From JBFMFE01 sp040752295 (lineage in GTDB: Bacteria > UBP15 > UBA6099 > JBFMBQ01), in the NCBI GenBank assembly GCA_040752295.1, contig JBFMFE010000111.1, positions 1 through 7,927 on the forward strand: a stretch of DNA of 7,927 bases, read 5' to 3'. Of the stretch, positions 6,554 to 7,927 are shown piece by piece; the stretch's first letter is position 1; the number at the start of each line of letters is the position of its first letter. The position numbers and the translations under genes were made by a program. The notes beneath the pieces were generated by a model. It worked only from the letters and a program-made list of their open reading frames with translations. It searched no databases and was not told the DNA's origin.

Positions 6554-7927
6554 ATGGAATCGGCTGAAATCCGCAGAAAATTCATCGGGTTTTTCGTCGC
6601 AAGAGACCATCTCGCGCTGCCGGGCTCGTCGCTTGTCCCCGAAGACCCCACGCTGCTCACCACAAGCGCCGGCATGGTGCAGTTCAAGCCGTACTTTCTG
6701 GGCAGGAAGGCGCCGCCGCGCCCGCGCCTGACCACCGCGCAGAAGTGCCTCCGCGCCGTGGACATCGAAGAGGTGGGCAGAACGCCGCGCCACCACACGT
6801 TCTTCGAGATGCTCGGCAACTTCTCGTTCGGCGACTACTTCAAGGAGGAGGCGATTTCGTGGGCGTGGGAACTGCTCACGGACGGCTTCTCGATACCCGA
6901 GGAAAAACTCTCCGTCTCCGTGTACGAGGACGACGCCGAGGCGGCGGAAATATGGCGGCGTAAGGCGGGAGTTTCGGGGAAAAAGATGTTTTTTTTAGGC
7001 GAGGAGCACAACTACTGGCCGGCGGGCGCGCCGTCCAGAGGACCCAACGGACCGTGCGGTCCGTGCTCCGAAATCTTCTACGATTTCGGTCCCGAAAGAG
7101 GCTGCGGGCGTCCTGAATGCGGCGTCTCGTGCGACTGCGGAAGGTTCATAGAGATATGGAACCTCGTGTTCATGCAGTTCGACCGCCGCGGCGACGGGGA
7201 GCTTGTCCCACTGCCGAAGCGTAACATTGACACGGGCATGGGGCTTGAAAGGATCGCGTCGGTCCTTCAGAACGCGCCGACGAACTTCGAGACGGACCTT
7301 TTTCTGCCCCTCATCGCGCAGGTCGAGCGGATATCCGGCGTATCCTACGCGGACAACCCCGTGCCGTTCCGCGTCGTCGCCGACCACGTCCGCGGCTGCG
7401 CGTTCCTGATCGCCGACGGCGTATTTCCCTCCAACGAGGGGCGCGGGCACCTCCTGCGGCGCATCCTGCGCAGGGCGGCGACGTCCGCGCGCGAACTCGG
7501 AATCCACAAGCCGTTCCTCGCCGAACTCGTCGCCGCCGTCTCCTCGAGCCTCGGCGCGGTTTATCCGGAGATACGCGAGAAGGAGGATTCCGTGGCGCGG
7601 ATCATCGAGAAAGAGGAGATGCAGTTCGCCGAGGCGCGGAAGACGGGCAGCGTCGTGCTCCTCGATAAATTCGGCGCGATGGGCGCCGCGGCGCCGCCGC
7701 GCGCCACCGGAAGCGCCGCATTCTTCGCCTACGACACGCACGGGCTGCCGCTCGAGGAGGGCTGGAGGCTTTCGCGGGACAGATTCGGCTACGGCGAGGG
7801 CTGTTTCGCGGAATTCAAAGAGGGTTTCGACAGCGAGATGCAGAAGCAGAAAGAGCGCTCGCGCCGCGGCAGCAGGATGGACGGCGGGGTCTTCGCCGAG
7901 GACGAACACCAGATTTACCGCGACGCC
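6554..7927 (+). CDS. alaS: Alanyl-tRNA synthetase, 3'-partial
   Basis: An open frame of 458 codons that runs off the window, roughly the N-terminal half of a usual ~870-residue class II synthetase that charges tRNA-Ala in the cytoplasm. The catalytic core includes TTSAGMVQFKPYFLG (36-50), QKCLRAVDIEEVGRTPRHHT (63-82) and FFEMLGNFSFGDYF (83-96). It continues with GPNGPCGPCSEIF (163-175), RFIEIWNLVFMQF (197-209), NIDTGMGLERI (224-234), RVVADHVRGCAFLIADGVFP (273-292) and GRGHLLRRILRRA (296-308). A Cys cluster (C184, C189, C193, C195) fits the subset of AlaRS with a CxxxxCxxxCxC loop here, possibly metal-binding. The editing and C-Ala domains lie beyond the edge. ATG 6554 is used; in-frame GTG 6545 is possible and neither has a clear ribosome binding site. 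It follows the sigma gene by 15 bp, too close for a T-box leader, so it is probably co-transcribed with it. Confidence 0.96.
   Translation, partial: MESAEIRRKFIGFFVARDHLALPGSSLVPEDPTLLTTSAGMVQFKPYFLGRKAPPRPRLTTAQKCLRAVDIEEVGRTPRHHTFFEMLGNFSFGDYFKEEAISWAWELLTDGFSIPEEKLSVSVYEDDAEAAEIWRRKAGVSGKKMFFLGEEHNYWPAGAPSRGPNGPCGPCSEIFYDFGPERGCGRPECGVSCDCGRFIEIWNLVFMQFDRRGDGELVPLPKRNIDTGMGLERIASVLQNAPTNFETDLFLPLIAQVERISGVSYADNPVPFRVVADHVRGCAFLIADGVFPSNEGRGHLLRRILRRAATSARELGIHKPFLAELVAAVSSSLGAVYPEIREKEDSVARIIEKEEMQFAEARKTGSVVLLDKFGAMGAAAPPRATGSAAFFAYDTHGLPLEEGWRLSRDRFGYGEGCFAEFKEGFDSEMQKQKERSRRGSRMDGGVFAEDEHQIYRDA

Noticed and set aside
5795..6796. 333-codon antisense frame across the sigma and alaS genes
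   Set aside because: It spans two well-identified genes on the opposite strand and shows no recognisable domain.
6995..7909. 304-codon antisense frame inside alaS
   Set aside because: Ala/Arg/Val-rich shadow opposite conserved AlaRS motifs.

Overview
The window is a gene-dense, high-GC bacterial segment. By hand count, one sample row (1081-1140) is about 68% G+C. It has the look of a genome from an uncultivated lineage: a very large secreted beta-propeller protein ending in a FlgD-like domain, beside a Bacillus-style partner-switching sigma operon and housekeeping genes. I cannot assign a phylum.

Layout. (1) Positions 1-3126 (+): the 3' part of a gene for a large, probably extracellular protein. 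It has TolB/PD40-type propeller repeats, a small beta-domain that interrupts the propeller series, a ZU5-like segment, an acidic DxDNDG loop and a C-terminal FlgD-Ig/sorting-type domain. Its start lies upstream of the window. (2) Positions 3127-3477: a convergent intergenic stretch of clearly lower GC with two hairpins and one doubtful minus-strand small ORF. (3) Positions 3478-4896 (-): a complete FAD-linked oxidase of the GlcD/D-lactate dehydrogenase family. (4) Positions 4897-4972: a 76-bp divergent promoter region with a perfect TATAAT and a strong ribosome binding site for the rightward genes. (5) Positions 4973-6538 (+): three tightly packed genes in the order STAS anti-sigma antagonist, HATPase-type anti-sigma factor, SigB/SigF-type sigma factor. 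This is the order of the Bacillus spoIIA operon and of the rsbV-rsbW-sigB block. The first pair overlaps by 4 bp and the second pair by 32 bp. (6) Positions 6554-7927 (+): alaS (alanyl-tRNA synthetase), truncated by the window edge, 15 bp after the sigma gene.

How they work together. In the classical switch, the kinase/anti-sigma protein holds the sigma factor and inactivates the antagonist by phosphorylating one serine. Dephosphorylated antagonist releases the sigma factor. Here the antagonist keeps the acceptor serine (Ser58) and the sigma factor looks complete, but the anti-sigma protein has lost the G1 aspartate and both G2-box glycines of the ATP site while keeping the N-box. The best candidate for something unusual is therefore a partner switch whose kinase may be catalytically weak or dead. 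Coupling of this module to alaS and divergence from a flavin oxidase are secondary points of interest. No RNA genes, CRISPR arrays, transposases or attachment sites were seen.
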